This document shows positions 40,872 to 52,600 of a DNA stretch of 52,690 nt, piece by piece. The notes below the pieces were generated by a model. That model did not search any database and was not told where the DNA came from. It was given only the letters and a program-made list of their open reading frames with translations. The translations under genes and the position numbers were made by a program. This DNA comes from Chaetoceros tenuissimus (taxonomy: Eukaryota > Bacillariophyta > Thalassiosirophyceae > Chaetocerotales > Chaetocerotaceae). Positions within the stretch are counted from its first letter, which is position 1. Each line of letters starts with the position of its first letter. The DNA lies in contig BLLK01000066.1 in NCBI GenBank assembly GCA_021927905.1, positions 343 to 53,032 on the forward strand, given 5' to 3'.

Positions 40872-42512
40872 ATGTCGACCCCAAAAAGAATCAAAGTATC
40901 TCACGAAGCAGACGAAGATATGAAGAGCTCATCTTGTTGTAATGACATGAAACATATCCAAGATCTTCCAAGTGATGTATTTCAACATTGCCTAGAATTT
41001 GTAGGGACAGGCAACTTTACTTTTGTTGCTCCAGTCTCTAAACATTTCTATTGGAACTACATCAATCTTGGAGTTGAAATGAAGAATAATGTGATTGACG
41101 TAGATGTCATTCTTCAACAAGGAAAGAATAAAAAGACTAAAGCTAATGTTGTCGCTACAGGCTCAATTAGATTGGCAACTGAATGTTTCCTAAAAGCTTC
41201 GTCAGAGTTTCAAGAAGAAGTTTGTCGTCAAGCTGCAGTCAATGGAAGACTCGATATTCTAAAGTGTGCAGCCGCTTTTGGAGTAGACATGGAGAAATCA
41301 GTATTTCCATATCGTGATGCTGATGCTACTGAGATCACCATAGATTACTTTCTTCAACTTGTGGAAACAGTTACAAACGGCCATCTTGAAGTCATACAGT
41401 TTCTTCACGATGAAGGCGTAGATCTAGATTGTGAACAAATTATCTGCGAAATTGGAAGAAGAGGCAAATCAAGTAGTCTTCATTGGATGGCATCTAAAGG
41501 AATCATCTCGGATCGGGAAGATGAAGTTGTTTTCTATTATCTTCTAAAAGATAGAGAAATTGATATCTTGAATGAGAGTTACGAAGATTTTTTTCTTAAC
41601 GTGCACCAGTCCACATTCTACGGCTGCGCAGAGGGTGGTAGCATTGAACTTCTGAACTGGTTGTTAGAAGAAAATAATTGTGAATGGGATTCGTCTTTAT
41701 TTTCTAATGCTGCTAAAAGCGGGAGCATTCCAATGATGGAACTTTGTCTCCAGAATGATTGCCCCTCTCCTGAATATGTATGCTCAAGCGCTATGGAAAA
41801 TAAGAATCAAGAAGCAGCACTTGATGCATTAAAATGGTTACGTGATCACAATGTTCCTTGGGACTATCGTGTTTGTGCATATGCTGCAATGTATGGAAAC
41901 TTGAAAGCGTTAAAGTGGGCAAGAGAGAAGGGATGTCCATGGAATATGTACACATTCGAATGGGCCGCTCAATATGGACATATCAAAATTCTTGAGTACT
42001 GTTTTGAAAATAATTGCCCTGTGAGGTATGATAGAACTTTTTATGATCCTTTCGAGGATGATCCTTCTTTCAATTATACTTTCCATGAAAAGCAAGAAAT
42101 ATCATTAAAATTATACAAGTGGCTTCATCAACAGGCAGTTCCATGGATCGACGAAGCTGGGTTGATAGCAGCTCAAGAGGGGCATTGGAAAACATTCAAG
42201 TGGGCAACTGAGAATGGTTGTCCTTTGCATGAAGATGTGCTTTTATGCGCAATTGACGAATGTAACATTCCAATGGTAGAGTATTGCTTGCATAATCTTC
42301 CATCAACGGATAACACTGTTCATTTTTTGGCATTGAACAATATGAATGAAATTCACAGGAGAAGAAATATAACTGATGCGCTAATGATCAATATGCTGCA
42401 AAAAATTCATTACTGTGGTATCCCTTGGAGTAGCGATATTATTGCTTGTGCTGAGAGACTTGGCAGATCAAACGTTGCTAATTGGCTGAGATGTGTCGGG
42501 TGTCCGCATTAG
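40872..42512 (+). CDS. F-box-like / ankyrin-type repeat protein
   Basis: 546 residues from ATG 40872. The N-terminus holds KRIKVSHEADED and an F-box-like helix pair (HIQDLPSDVFQHCLEFVGTG, VAPVSKHFYWNYINLG). The rest is a run of degenerate 30-35-residue helical repeats of the sort found in large stramenopile families: AAVNGRLDILKCAAAFGVDM, TNGHLEVIQFLHDEGVDLD, CAEGGSIELLNWLLEENNCE, AAMYGNLKALKWAREKGCPW, AAQYGHIKILEYCFENNCPV. Such proteins are often substrate receptors of SCF ubiquitin ligases, but no substrate can be inferred. The frame is continuous without an intron. The TAG is at 42510-42512 and a second ORF starts nine bases later. Confidence 0.85.
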   Translation: MSTPKRIKVSHEADEDMKSSSCCNDMKHIQDLPSDVFQHCLEFVGTGNFTFVAPVSKHFYWNYINLGVEMKNNVIDVDVILQQGKNKKTKANVVATGSIRLATECFLKASSEFQEEVCRQAAVNGRLDILKCAAAFGVDMEKSVFPYRDADATEITIDYFLQLVETVTNGHLEVIQFLHDEGVDLDCEQIICEIGRRGKSSSLHWMASKGIISDREDEVVFYYLLKDREIDILNESYEDFFLNVHQSTFYGCAEGGSIELLNWLLEENNCEWDSSLFSNAAKSGSIPMMELCLQNDCPSPEYVCSSAMENKNQEAALDALKWLRDHNVPWDYRVCAYAAMYGNLKALKWAREKGCPWNMYTFEWAAQYGHIKILEYCFENNCPVRYDRTFYDPFEDDPSFNYTFHEKQEISLKLYKWLHQQAVPWIDEAGLIAAQEGHWKTFKWATENGCPLHEDVLLCAIDECNIPMVEYCLHNLPSTDNTVHFLALNNMNEIHRRRNITDALMINMLQKIHYCGIPWSSDIIACAERLGRSNVANWLRCVGCPH

Positions 42513-42521
42513 GTTGACTCG

Positions 42522-42785
42522 ATGGTGCCTTGCATTAAATATCCAAATTGTAGCAAGTGCCCTCCTAAACTTTCAAGAGATAAAAAGGGCAAAGACTATA
42601 CATGCAAGGCTTGTGGTGCAAAACGAATGACTCTTTGGGAAGTCCCTACTGAGAAATTGAAGGCTCCAGATGTGACAGTTCAAGATTTCAAGAATGTTTT
42701 GAAGCATGCGTTCTCGTCTGTTTCTCCAGAAGAATTGGAACAATATACTGAATGGACAAAGCAATTTGGTCAAGAAGGAGCATAG
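42522..42785 (+). CDS. small zinc-ribbon-like ORF
   Basis: 87 residues from ATG 42522, nine bases after the stop of the F-box/ankyrin gene. It carries two Cys pairs, C-S-K-C near residues 9-12 and C-K-A-C near 29-32 (TCKACGAKRMTLWEVP), a layout like a small zinc ribbon, and then a helical tail (VQDFKNVLKHAFSSVSPEEL). The family was not recognised. It may be a separate gene, a downstream cistron on the same mRNA, or an exon joined by alternative splicing that skips the stop. Codon use and clean frame support coding, but its start is not proven. Confidence 0.5.
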   Translation: MVPCIKYPNCSKCPPKLSRDKKGKDYTCKACGAKRMTLWEVPTEKLKAPDVTVQDFKNVLKHAFSSVSPEELEQYTEWTKQFGQEGA

Positions 42786-42962
42786 GCATGATTTCTCGAG
42801 AGCTGGTTGCAAAACTGTTTACATCATTAGGATAAACATGAAAATTTTGAATTGACTAGACTACTGCAATATTCTAAAAAATACAAATGTAAAAATATGT
42901 TACTTCAAGAAAATATACACTTCATTATAATTCAAAGCATTGTTCATACATTGCACGTCAAA

Positions 42963-44069
42963 TTAGCTGTGCTTTGCAATGAATCCAGCAATGTCAAATG
43001 TACCATCTTCACCCTTTCGAATGACACCCTTCTCAGTAATTATTCCAGTAATATATGCAGCAGGAGTTACATCGAATGCAGGGTTCCAAACAGGCATAGT
43101 CGTAGGAGCTTTGCTAGTATCAATCATCTCAGCAGCAGGTCTCTCTTCAATCTCAATCAAATCTCCATTTGCCAATTTGGTATCGAGAGTAGTAAATGGA
43201 GCTGCAATATAAAACGGAATTCCATGAGCTTTTGCACACAAAGCCAACATATATGTCCCAATTTTATTCGCTGTATCACCATTGGCACAAACACGATCTG
43301 CACCAGCAACACATGCATCAATTCCTTTGGTTCTCATCAAAGCTGCAATAGCTGAATCACAAATCAAAGTCCCATTCGGCATTTTCTCTTCCATAATTTC
43401 AAAAGCAGTAAGTCTCGATCCCTGATTGTACGGTCTGGTTTCTAAACAAAAGATACTTTCCAATTTATCCATAGCATGTAAAGACCTCGCTACCCCGAGT
43501 GCAGTTCCATAAGCTGCAGTTGCCAATGATCCTGTATTGCAAATAGTCGCCATTCTGACTTTACTACGATCCTTTAAATTGTCAAGGATATCTTTTGCTC
43601 CATTGTCTCCAATTGCCTTGTTATCGGATACATCACGCTCCAACATGAATTCAGCATGAGAAATTACAGTTTTGATGACGTCTGCTTTACTTTCTCCAGC
43701 TGCTTGAATTGCTCCTGTGAGTTCGTCCATGGCATTGAAAAGATTGACTGCAGTTGGACGAGAGGTACGTAAGTAGTCCATCTTTTTGATAACGTAGTCA
43801 ATGACTTCTTGCTTGGTCGATAGAGGTTCAAGTTCTGCCAAAGTCTTTGGATTCGTAGCCAAGTCAACAGATAGACCGAGACATGCTACGATAGCGATGA
43901 GGGGTGCTCCTCTGATTTGCATTGTTCTAATGACGCTCCATGCTGCTTCTACATCCGGGATTTTAATATAGGTTTTTTCATGTGGTACAAGGAGCTGATC
44001 GAGGACGCTAAGGGTTGGCTTGTCGCCTCCCTCATTAGAGTAAATAAGTGATTGAAGATTGTTGCTCAT
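42963..44069 (-). CDS. mtnA: methylthioribose-1-phosphate isomerase
   Basis: 368 residues from ATG 44069. It converts 5-methylthioribose-1-phosphate to methylthioribulose-1-phosphate in the methionine salvage pathway, in the cytosol. It belongs to the eIF2B alpha/beta/delta-like family. Visible family features are the N-terminal [20 protein letters not shown], the [14 protein letters not shown] loop with the catalytic Cys, the [17 protein letters not shown] block, and [20 protein letters not shown] with the catalytic Asp, then [14 protein letters not shown] and IEERPAAEM. Length is normal and no intron is seen. It converges with the small ORF ending at 42785. Catalytic roles are from family knowledge. 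Confidence 0.95.
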   Translation of the reverse strand: MSNNLQSLIYSNEGGDKPTLSVLDQLLVPHEKTYIKIPDVEAAWSVIRTMQIRGAPLIAIVACLGLSVDLATNPKTLAELEPLSTKQEVIDYVIKKMDYLRTSRPTAVNLFNAMDELTGAIQAAGESKADVIKTVISHAEFMLERDVSDNKAIGDNGAKDILDNLKDRSKVRMATICNTGSLATAAYGTALGVARSLHAMDKLESIFCLETRPYNQGSRLTAFEIMEEKMPNGTLICDSAIAALMRTKGIDACVAGADRVCANGDTANKIGTYMLALCAKAHGIPFYIAAPFTTLDTKLANGDLIEIEERPAAEMIDTSKAPTTMPVWNPAFDVTPAAYITGIITEKGVIRKGEDGTFDIAGFIAKHS

Positions 44070-44660
44070 GATAGATATGTCAAGGTAAAGGAATAAGTAT
44101 GTTTGTTATTGGCTCCAATGTTAGTTAGAGGAATAAGAACTCATCTGAGGTACGTGTTATTGCCAAAAAATGAAGTATCTTTTGGTATCTTTTCATTTTC
44201 CGGGGAAAGAAACAGAAAAAAGGGAATATTACCCGCTAAGTAACCGAAAACGCCGAAATGAGAATTTACAAGTTTTTTTTTTTTTTTAAAAACTACCTTA
44301 CTGAAAGAATTGAAAGATAGGTGTAATAAAATCTAATATATTGATGATAATCCATATATTCATAAAATAAAAGAAGAAACATTTAATTGAATTGCTGTAA
44401 AGATTAGTTGGTAGATTAGTACATTCGAAAATGAAAATACGTTCAGCAGGCAGGAGAAAGAATATCTTTTTCAGAATTTCATCAGAGACCCGGAAATGAA
44501 AAATAGAAAAGAACAACAGATGAAAATCGCGATGATGATGATGTGTGCAAGTAGTGATGATGCAACTTCAATATTGTTCATTGTTCTTTTCATTAATCTA
44601 TCAATAGAATACTCACATTCACTATTTCACATATAACTAGAATCATATCTTCTCTTTAAC
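44070..44660. other. divergent intergenic region
   Basis: Promoter-side region of mtnA (minus) and of the plastid-type gene at 44661. It contains a T tract at about 44274-44287 and a short GATGATGAT run near 44531. No RNA gene was recognised. Confidence 0.4.
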
Positions 44661-45137
44661 ATGAATTCTCTTTCAAAGCTCGTGTATCTGTCGCTTCTAA
44701 TTTCATCTTGTGTCGCTTTTTCACCAGTTTCCATTCACACTTCTTCATCTAGAACAAGATCCATCACATCGTTCCATCAAGCAAAAGTAGGAAACGATGA
44801 AGAAGATTCCTTTCCTAAAGGAGATAACTACGAAGGAGACATTGATTGGGATGCCGAATGGGCGAAGGTTGTCAAGGAGAAAGGAGCGAATATTGATAGA
44901 CCAGGCAAAGACTTTTACAAGAATGATGCACAGAGAGCAGCGTTGAAGGCTACCAAAGCCGCAAGTGAACAGATTCAAAAAGTAAAGATTGTGAAACCTG
45001 ATGTGAACCTAAGAATGCTGACTGGTGATGCAAAATTTTGGATTGCAATATTGGCCATTATTTCAGTGGGACTTGCACTCATTACTGCTCCGGATACAAG
45101 CTCTTATTCGAGTTCCAACGATTCATTTTACATATAA
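44661..45137 (+). CDS. predicted plastid-targeted single-pass membrane protein
   Basis: 158 residues from ATG 44661. The first 20 residues are a signal peptide (KLVYLSLLISSCVAF) ending in V-A-F-S-P, the diatom plastid motif with Phe at the cleavage +1 position, and the next part is Ser/Thr/Arg-rich (SIHTSSSRTRSITSFHQAKV), a transit-like stretch. The mature part is acidic and helical (DIDWDAEWAKVVKEKG, DFYKNDAQRAALKATKAASE). A single membrane segment (FWIAILAIISVGLALITA, about residues 122-140) lies near the C-terminus. The protein probably enters a plastid membrane such as the thylakoid. Family not recognised; such tail-anchored small proteins are often assembly factors, but this is only inference. 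Confidence 0.8.
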   Translation: MNSLSKLVYLSLLISSCVAFSPVSIHTSSSRTRSITSFHQAKVGNDEEDSFPKGDNYEGDIDWDAEWAKVVKEKGANIDRPGKDFYKNDAQRAALKATKAASEQIQKVKIVKPDVNLRMLTGDAKFWIAILAIISVGLALITAPDTSSYSSSNDSFYI

Positions 45138-45299
45138 AGGAATTTACTACTTGTTGCATATGAATAAAAGATGAAACTATATAGGAATTGAAACAGATCT
45201 TATGGATTGGTCGCTGTACCTTGGCCAGAAGAAATTGTATGATTGCAGACGGAATCAATCAATACAAGATGGGGCTTTACTGTATAAAAAATATAAGGT

Positions 45300-48200
45300 T
45301 TATATTTTCATCTTTTTGCGTAGGTAATCATCAAGATTGTCTAAATCTTCATGCCATAATTGTTCAGGTGTTGCATCCTTTATAATCTTGAGCTCTGCAT
45401 CAGTCTTGTCTGCTTCGGCTTGTAAAGAATCTATGCGTTCCGCTGTCAAGGAGGACAGAGGCATGTTTAATAAATAGTCGAATTCCTTGAGATGATCTGC
45501 TTCTGTCATTCCATGGTCTTCTTCCTTTTCTTCCGTGTCAGTGGCATTCATTTTCACATTCTTGGACTTGAGCAAGATTTGATTAAGACTGCTGGACTTG
45601 GCAAATTCCATCTCCTCCAATTGTGCGACAGTATCAAATTTGCTCTTGTTGCCTCGTACTAAATCTACTTTTCCATCCACCACATTTTCGATAAACTTGG
45701 CCTTGTTGCGGATAAGAGATGCAGAGTATTCTTTGGAATTTTCGAGAGATTTTTTTCTATCATGGTACAAATCAAATCGGATAGGAAAATAATCGTCAAT
45801 CATTTCTGCAGGACTTAAATACTTTTGGATACGGTTACTAGCGTCAAATGCATTCATATTTGTCAGTGGTTGATTTCCATCGAGTTTAAATGCATTTTCT
45901 AAACCACTTCTCATCATTCTCTTGAGTTGCATTGCTTTCATTGTAACAATGAAGGAGACTGTATCAGTTGTATGGTTTTCAATGAATGAATCTATGTCAC
46001 CTTTTCCTTGCATTTTCAAGAGATGATTCTTGTAGTCATTTGTCCACTTTCCTATTGGTAATTCTGATATCACTACGGACGTCTTGGTCTTTTTCTGTGG
46101 TTACATACATGAACAAAATATATGAGATGACAATCCCTAGTATTGTAGATCACTCATTGATTGTACTTACGTCTGCTTGTCCAATACTTCTGTATCCACT
46201 ACGGTCTTTTTTCAATTCTATTTTTCCAGTGAAACCTCGGCTCCATGGATTAATTTCCGGAAGTGATTCTTTACCATCCAGCCTCGCTCTTATATGCTCC
46301 AAAATGTCTCGAACATTATGTTGCGGAATGGTCGTAGACCATCCCGTTCCGATTCCCTGTGAGCCGTTTACAAGTAACAAAGGAATGATTGGACAGAAAA
46401 ATTTTGGTTCGATCATAACACCATCATCTTCCAAATGCTGAAGCAAAGGATCATCAACTTCAGGGAACAATAAACGCGATATTGGTGATAGGCGAGTGAA
46501 AATATAACGAGGTGAGGCTGCATCCTTTCCTCCAGCCATTCGAGTTCCGAATTGTCCACCAGGTTCGAGAAGATTGATGTTATTTGAACCAACAAAATCC
46601 TGAGCCATTCCGATGACTATGTTGGAAGAAATATTGTGTTAGATAGAATCCTTGAAACCATTGCAAAAAAACAGGCCACAACTTACTTGTTGAATGCAAG
46701 GAAGCTTCACCATGATGATAAGCGGTATGCTCAGCACAATAACCCGTCAACTGTGCAACTTTGATTTCGTTCTTCAAGTTGCGTTTGAAGCAAGCATATA
46801 AAACCTTTCTTTGAGATGGTTTTAGTCCATCAATCACACTTGGTAAACTACGAATATTGTCAGCATTAGAAAAATGGATCATCTCTTTGTTGATAAAGTC
46901 TTCGTAAGAAACCGCAGCTTCGTCCTCTAAATCATCAAGGACTACCGAGTCGTCATATTGCATAAGCCATTCTCTTCGGTCTCTTGCACGATCCTTTTCA
47001 AATACCATATCTATCAATGTGCCATCTTCATCACTCTCCCATTTGAAAGGCCTGTGGTGATTGGAAAAATCTCGAAAGTACTCTTTAGCCTCAGCTTGGG
47101 TACTTGTACCCAAACCTTTGTAATATTTGATGTTCCATTGTTTAATGTCATTTTCTTGGAGTGACTGTCTCCATGAATTGTACTCAGACATGGAGAAGAA
47201 TGTTAGGATTTCCTTTTTCCGCTTCTTGTTTGTTGCCTTAATGAGAGGTGTGACAAAAGACGACAAAAATGGCTTCCCTTCTTGATTATCAACTGCTGGC
47301 CTTAGTAAATTAGGCCAAAAGTGACGAAAGAAATTGATAATGAGACCCTTGATATGTGAACCATCTGCATCTTGATCAGTCATCAGCATGATATGTCCAT
47401 ATCGTAATTCATCTCTTTCACTCTGTGTTTCATAGGTCTTTTCGAAGTCGAGACCCAGTATCGTACAAAGAGCTTTTACCTCTTTGTTATTTGTAAGTTG
47501 TGTCAAGGTAGCATCTCTCACATTCAGAAATTTTCCACGGAGAGGGAAAACTCCATGTAGTTCCCTCCCAATTACTTCTAAACCGGCAACTGCAAGTGCC
47601 TTTGCTGAATCTCCTTCTGTTAAAATCAAGGTACAATCAGAGCTTTTATCACTCCCTGCCATGTGTGCATCGTCTAACTTGGGGATATTAAGAAGTTGTC
47701 TCCTCGTCTTCTTTGTTCCACCGACATGCCTCAAGAGCGTCGCTTGTTGTCGGCCTTGAGCTGACCGAATTACTTGTTCCACAATTCCTGAACCACCCTT
47801 TTCTTCCGAAACACATAATTCATTCAAGAACTTTTCTGTTAGCGTATATCTCGACCCAAATGCAGAAGGACTACTGGTAAGGTATTCCTTCATTTGACTA
47901 TCAAATGTTGGATTTTCAATAAGCGAATTCACAAAGATGCTTAAATGCCTGCGAACCAATGCTTGTGTCACCGTCTCTGCCAATTCAGGATTTTCCTTTC
48001 CAACCTTGTCTGCAATTTTCTTTGTAACTTGTTGAACCACTGCATTCACATGAGTACCACCACGTAATGTATCCATACCGTTCACAAATGACATACTTTC
48101 AAACGAGCCTGATTTCGAGCATCCTACACCAATCTCCCATCTAGCATTTAACTTTTGAAATAGCATGCGAGCTTGACTCTCGTCCTTCTTGGATTTGTCA

Positions 48201-49348
48201 TTGTACAATCTAGCATAATCTTCAAAGCTATGTACAGGAACTATTTGCCCATTCAAAGTAACAGTCAATTTTCCACCAGAACACCCAGCTACATCAAAAA
48301 CTCGTCTACACATGATGGCATAATCATCATTGGGTATAATTTGATGTTTCTCATCACCTTTAGCCAACTTTTCTAAATCTGGTACGAAACTGACTCTCGT
48401 AAAATCTTGTTGCTTCCCCGTTTTTTTCACATCTTGAATCTCAGCAGCATGTACAATTTTCATATTATCTTCCCATTTTTGCCTATAATGTTTCTTTCTT
48501 ACCCCATCCAACGTTTCTAATTCAAACTCTCGTGAAAAGATGTTGGTTAATTTCGCCCCATATCCATGTCGTCCACCAGTCAACTTTTTCTGATTATCAT
48601 CATCAAAATTACTGCCAGTAAGTAAATGTCCAAAAAGCATTTCAGGAAGGTACATATTCTCTTTCTTGTGTATTTGAACAGGTATACCTTTTCCATTATT
48701 TGTAATGGATATATAGGGAGGAGTAGCTTTCTTTCCTCTTGACGATGGTGTCCCAGGATAAATAATGACATCAATTTGTGTAGTAGACTGTTTGGCATCA
48801 GGACGTAATCGATTATCAAATGCATTTACTAATATTTCATCAAACACTTTGATCAAAGCTGGATAGCATGCTACCTTCTTTTGAACCATTTGAATATTTT
48901 CTTGAGTAGGTGCATCTTTCAATGATTGCATTTTTGTTTGTTCTCGAATCTCATCTTTGGCCAAGTTTGGTACAAGACTTTTGTCAGGCATTGGTGGTTG
49001 CGGTTCAGGTACCCAGTTGGGAGTCGGCTGAGATTTTTCAACTGGACCAACATACATTCCTGGTCGAAGAAGGATATGTTCCAGTGGTGTCTTTCGACTG
49101 TATTGTTCTTCGATACTGAGTTCATTGGTAGATGCATCATCTGAAAATCGGGCTTTTGAGGATGAATAACTTCTACAAGAGATATTTTGATCGATAAATA
49201 CAGAGAATGGCCGTTGATATTGCATTTTATAACTCTTTGCATCTCTGCATAGGACGCTCATTTTTGAATCTCCATGACTTGTAGATGCTGGCTTGGCTTT
49301 TGAAAGATACCTTTTGCCAGCCCTCGCTATTCGACTCGCCCGAATCAT
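45300..49348 (-). CDS. TOP2: eukaryotic-type DNA topoisomerase II with mitochondrial-like leader, three exons
   Basis: Exons on the minus strand are 49348-46687, 46616-46171 and 46094-45300 (1300 residues). The introns are 70 nt (GTAAGT...CATAG) and 76 nt (GTAAGT...CACAG). Splicing restores EASLHSTIIGMAQDF and GQADKKTKTSVVISELPIG. The enzyme passes one duplex through a break in another using ATP. Visible are the ATPase NGKGIPVQ and TGGRHGYGAKLTN, the TOPRIM metal sites LTEGDSAKALA and DQDADGSHIKG, and the catalytic Tyr925 in ASPRYIFTRL. The first 70 residues (MIRASRIARAGKRYLSKAKP, few acids, Arg/Ser-rich) look like a mitochondrial presequence. The protein ends soon after the coiled-coil domain (DDYLRKKMKI) and lacks the long charged nuclear C-terminal domain. 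It is therefore probably an organelle form. Targeting is inferred from composition only. Confidence 0.9.
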
Positions 49349-49683
49349 CCTATGCTGCAGTCCTTAAAACTGTGTAATTACTTCGAACTTTACTTTGTAA
49401 TACAAGTACACCTATATTATTTCTTGGCATGTTATTCATTACATCATTGTGATCATGAATCATGAACCAATGGTCCTCTTGTGCCGAGAGTCATAACCTG
49501 TAGCAGATTGGACATGTCACAATAATTTAGAATAAACTTGCTTCCAATAAATGTCGTACAAACAGGACACTCTTTTCATTTCAGTGCAAGGATATTCTAC
49601 CTGGCACCAAACTCTCTCTCTTCTCTGTTTTCGTTTGAAGAAAAAAGATACCATCTCATTATTCCCAAGGTCGAACTATAGAC
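49349..49683. other. divergent promoter region, 335 bp
   Basis: Separates the topoisomerase II gene (minus) from the amidohydrolase/AT-hook gene (plus). A 64-codon frame at 49551-49745 overlaps the latter's start in a different frame and is probably chance. No specific element recognised. Confidence 0.4.
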
Positions 49684-52600
49684 ATGAACTATTGTTCAGA
49701 AACGGCCATACCAGGGGAATCAAATCAAATTATGAACCAGCCTAATAGAAATGACCGATGTCCGTGCTGTATTCCATGGCGCTCTGCAGTTCCTCGACGT
49801 CCAAACACAAACACGTCCTCTACATCACAAAGTGCACCTTCTATAGATTTTGGAAACTTTTATGTGTTGCGTAATGCAAATGTTTGGACATTAGAAGAAA
49901 ACACTAATTCGTCGAGTGTATTAGATATATGGGTTAGTAATGGAAAGATTGCATCCATGACTCCTCCTTCTGCAGCTAGGAGTATGTGTCCATCTATTCC
50001 TGGTTTGAAAGAAATTGATATGAGAGGACTTGATATTGTTCCCGGTTTTGTAGATATTCATGTACATGCCATTGGTGGGGGAGGTGAAGATTCCTTTGGT
50101 TCCAGAACACCAGAAGCATGTTTGGAAGAATTGGTCGAGGCGGGTGTCACTACTTTTGTAGGGATCCTAGGAACTGATACTGTAGGGCGAAATATGGAGA
50201 GTCTGATTGCAAAGACTCGTGCCTTGTCAGAAAAAGGCTTAACAGGTCGAGTTTGGCTTGGAGGATATGCTTTTCCAATTGAAAATACCGTGACTGGTAG
50301 TGTCAGAAAGGATTTGACCATGCTTCCAGATGTGATTGGTGTTGGTGAACTTGCTATATCAGATCATAGGTCTTCTTTTCCAACCACCGACGACTTGCTG
50401 AAACTATGTTCTGAAGTTCGAGTAGCGGGGATGGTCAGTGGTAATGCAGGTGTTACATATTTTCATATGGGCGATAATGACACTGCACTGCAACCTTTGG
50501 TAGATGTTGTCAAGAGAAATCCAGTACTGCAGACATATCTTGTACCCACACATATGGAACGGACTCCAACTCTGATTCAACAAGGAAAAGCTTGGATGCA
50601 AGCTGGTGGTTTTGTAGATTTTTCGTGTTGGCCTGAACGACAACGCGTTGCTATTCGGCAATATTTAGAAGATGGCGAAGATGGTGAAGCTCTCATTCGT
50701 GAAAAGCTTTCTATTTCATCTGATAGCTATGGTTCAATCTCTGTTTTCGATGATAATGGTACTATTGTAGATTCCACCTATGGGAAACCAAAGACTTTAC
50801 TAGAGACATTCATGGCATTAGTTTATAAAGATGGAGTTTCTATTGACACTGCGTTGAGACTGTTTTGTCGAAATCCTGCAAAAGTTATCCGAATGGATAA
50901 AATGCCCATAAATAAAGGAAAGATAAGCGTTGGTAGTGATGCAGACTTTTTGGTTCTCAAGTTGCCCGAAAACCCATTGCCACTGAATTATCCATATAAA
51001 GCTGCGCACGGGATGAGCTGGCCAAATGCAGATGGGGTTTTGCAATATGTGATTGCTTCAGGAAAGGTTATGAAATGTCCAAGAAATACATCAGCAAGGG
51101 GACAAGTAATGGCATCACAGTCTCAAATTAGTCAAAGTATGAGATCTACGACACAAACAAGAGTTAGCGAAAATAGAAGAAGCACATTGCCTCCTTTGGT
51201 ACAACAGACAGCTCGAGTCGTGATCAATAGAGAGCAAGCTAAGAAACAAGCAAGTAGTACTTCTCGAAGACCTGTTGTAGTAGCACAAATAGCCGATGGA
51301 AAAGATTCATTAAATGGTCCTCAGATTGCGCAAGTCAGTCAAGGAGTGGTCAATAGAGAGCAAGTGAATAGACAGAAAGAAACAAGTGGTACTTTACAAA
51401 GACCTGTTGTAGTACAAGGGCAGCAACAAGGTAGCGGAACTTCTGAAAGACCCGAAGTAATGGCACCAACAAATGGAAAAAATACATCAAATAATGGTCC
51501 TCAAGTTGCACAAGCCAGAAAAGCCGTGGCTAACAGAGAAAAAGTACAGATGCAAAAGCAAGCAAACAGTACTACACCGAGACCTGTGGTACCAGAGCAA
51601 ATTGAAAATAGAAATGATACATCAAATGGTCCGAAACTTTTTCAAACTACAATCCCAATTCCTCAAGAACAAGCCCATGTACTAATACAGCAAGTGCGAA
51701 TCAATAATGTGTCGGTGGCACAAGATAAGACAACTGCAAACCTTGAAATTCCACCAGATTTACCAGGATTAGGACCAATTTCACCGGAACTGACAAAGAA
51801 ACGTGGGAGAGGTAGACCCAGAAAGGATGCTTCAATCACTACCACTTCAACATCGAAGTCAGTTTCGACCGCAAATAAACAAGGAGATCAGCAACCTCAA
51901 CCAGCAAAGAAGCGTGGGAGACCTAGAAAGGATGCTTCACTCCCACCCCAGTCTATAAAGAAGCGTGGGAGACCCAGAAAGGATCCTTCAGTTGATAGAG
52001 GATCAAAGGATGTTGTAAATACAAACGGAGAAAGTGGGCAGCAACAGCAACCAGCAGAGAAACGTGGGAGAGGTAGACCTAGAAAGGATCCTTCAGTTGA
52101 TAGAGGATCAAAGGATGTTGTAAATACAAATGAAGGAGAAGGTCAACCGGAGCAACCAGTAAAGAAACGTGGGAGAGGTAGACCTAGAAAGGATACTTCA
52201 GTTGATAGTGGATCAAAGGATGTTGTAAATACAAATGAGGGAGAAGAGCCAGAGGAGCAACCAGTAAAGAAACGCGGAAGAGGTAGACCCAGAAAGGATG
52301 CTTCAGTTGATAGTGGATCAAAGGATGTTGTACCTACAAATGAAGGAGAAGGGCCACCGGTGCAACCAGCAGAGAAACGCGGAAGAGGAAGACCTAGAAA
52401 GGATGCTTCAGTTGATGTTGATAGTGGATCAAAGGATGTTGTACCTACAAGCGGGGGAGCAGGGCAACAAGAACAACAAGCAAAGAAACGTGGAAGAGGT
52501 AGACCCAGAAAGGATGCTTCAGATGACAGTGGATCAAATGATGTTGTACCTACAAATGGAGAAAGTGGACAGCAGCAGCAACCAGCAGAGAAACGTGGAA

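Noticed and set aside
46150-46608. Separate genes for the topoisomerase C-terminal parts
   Set aside because: Canonical introns link the three frames and restore conserved topo II sequence exactly.
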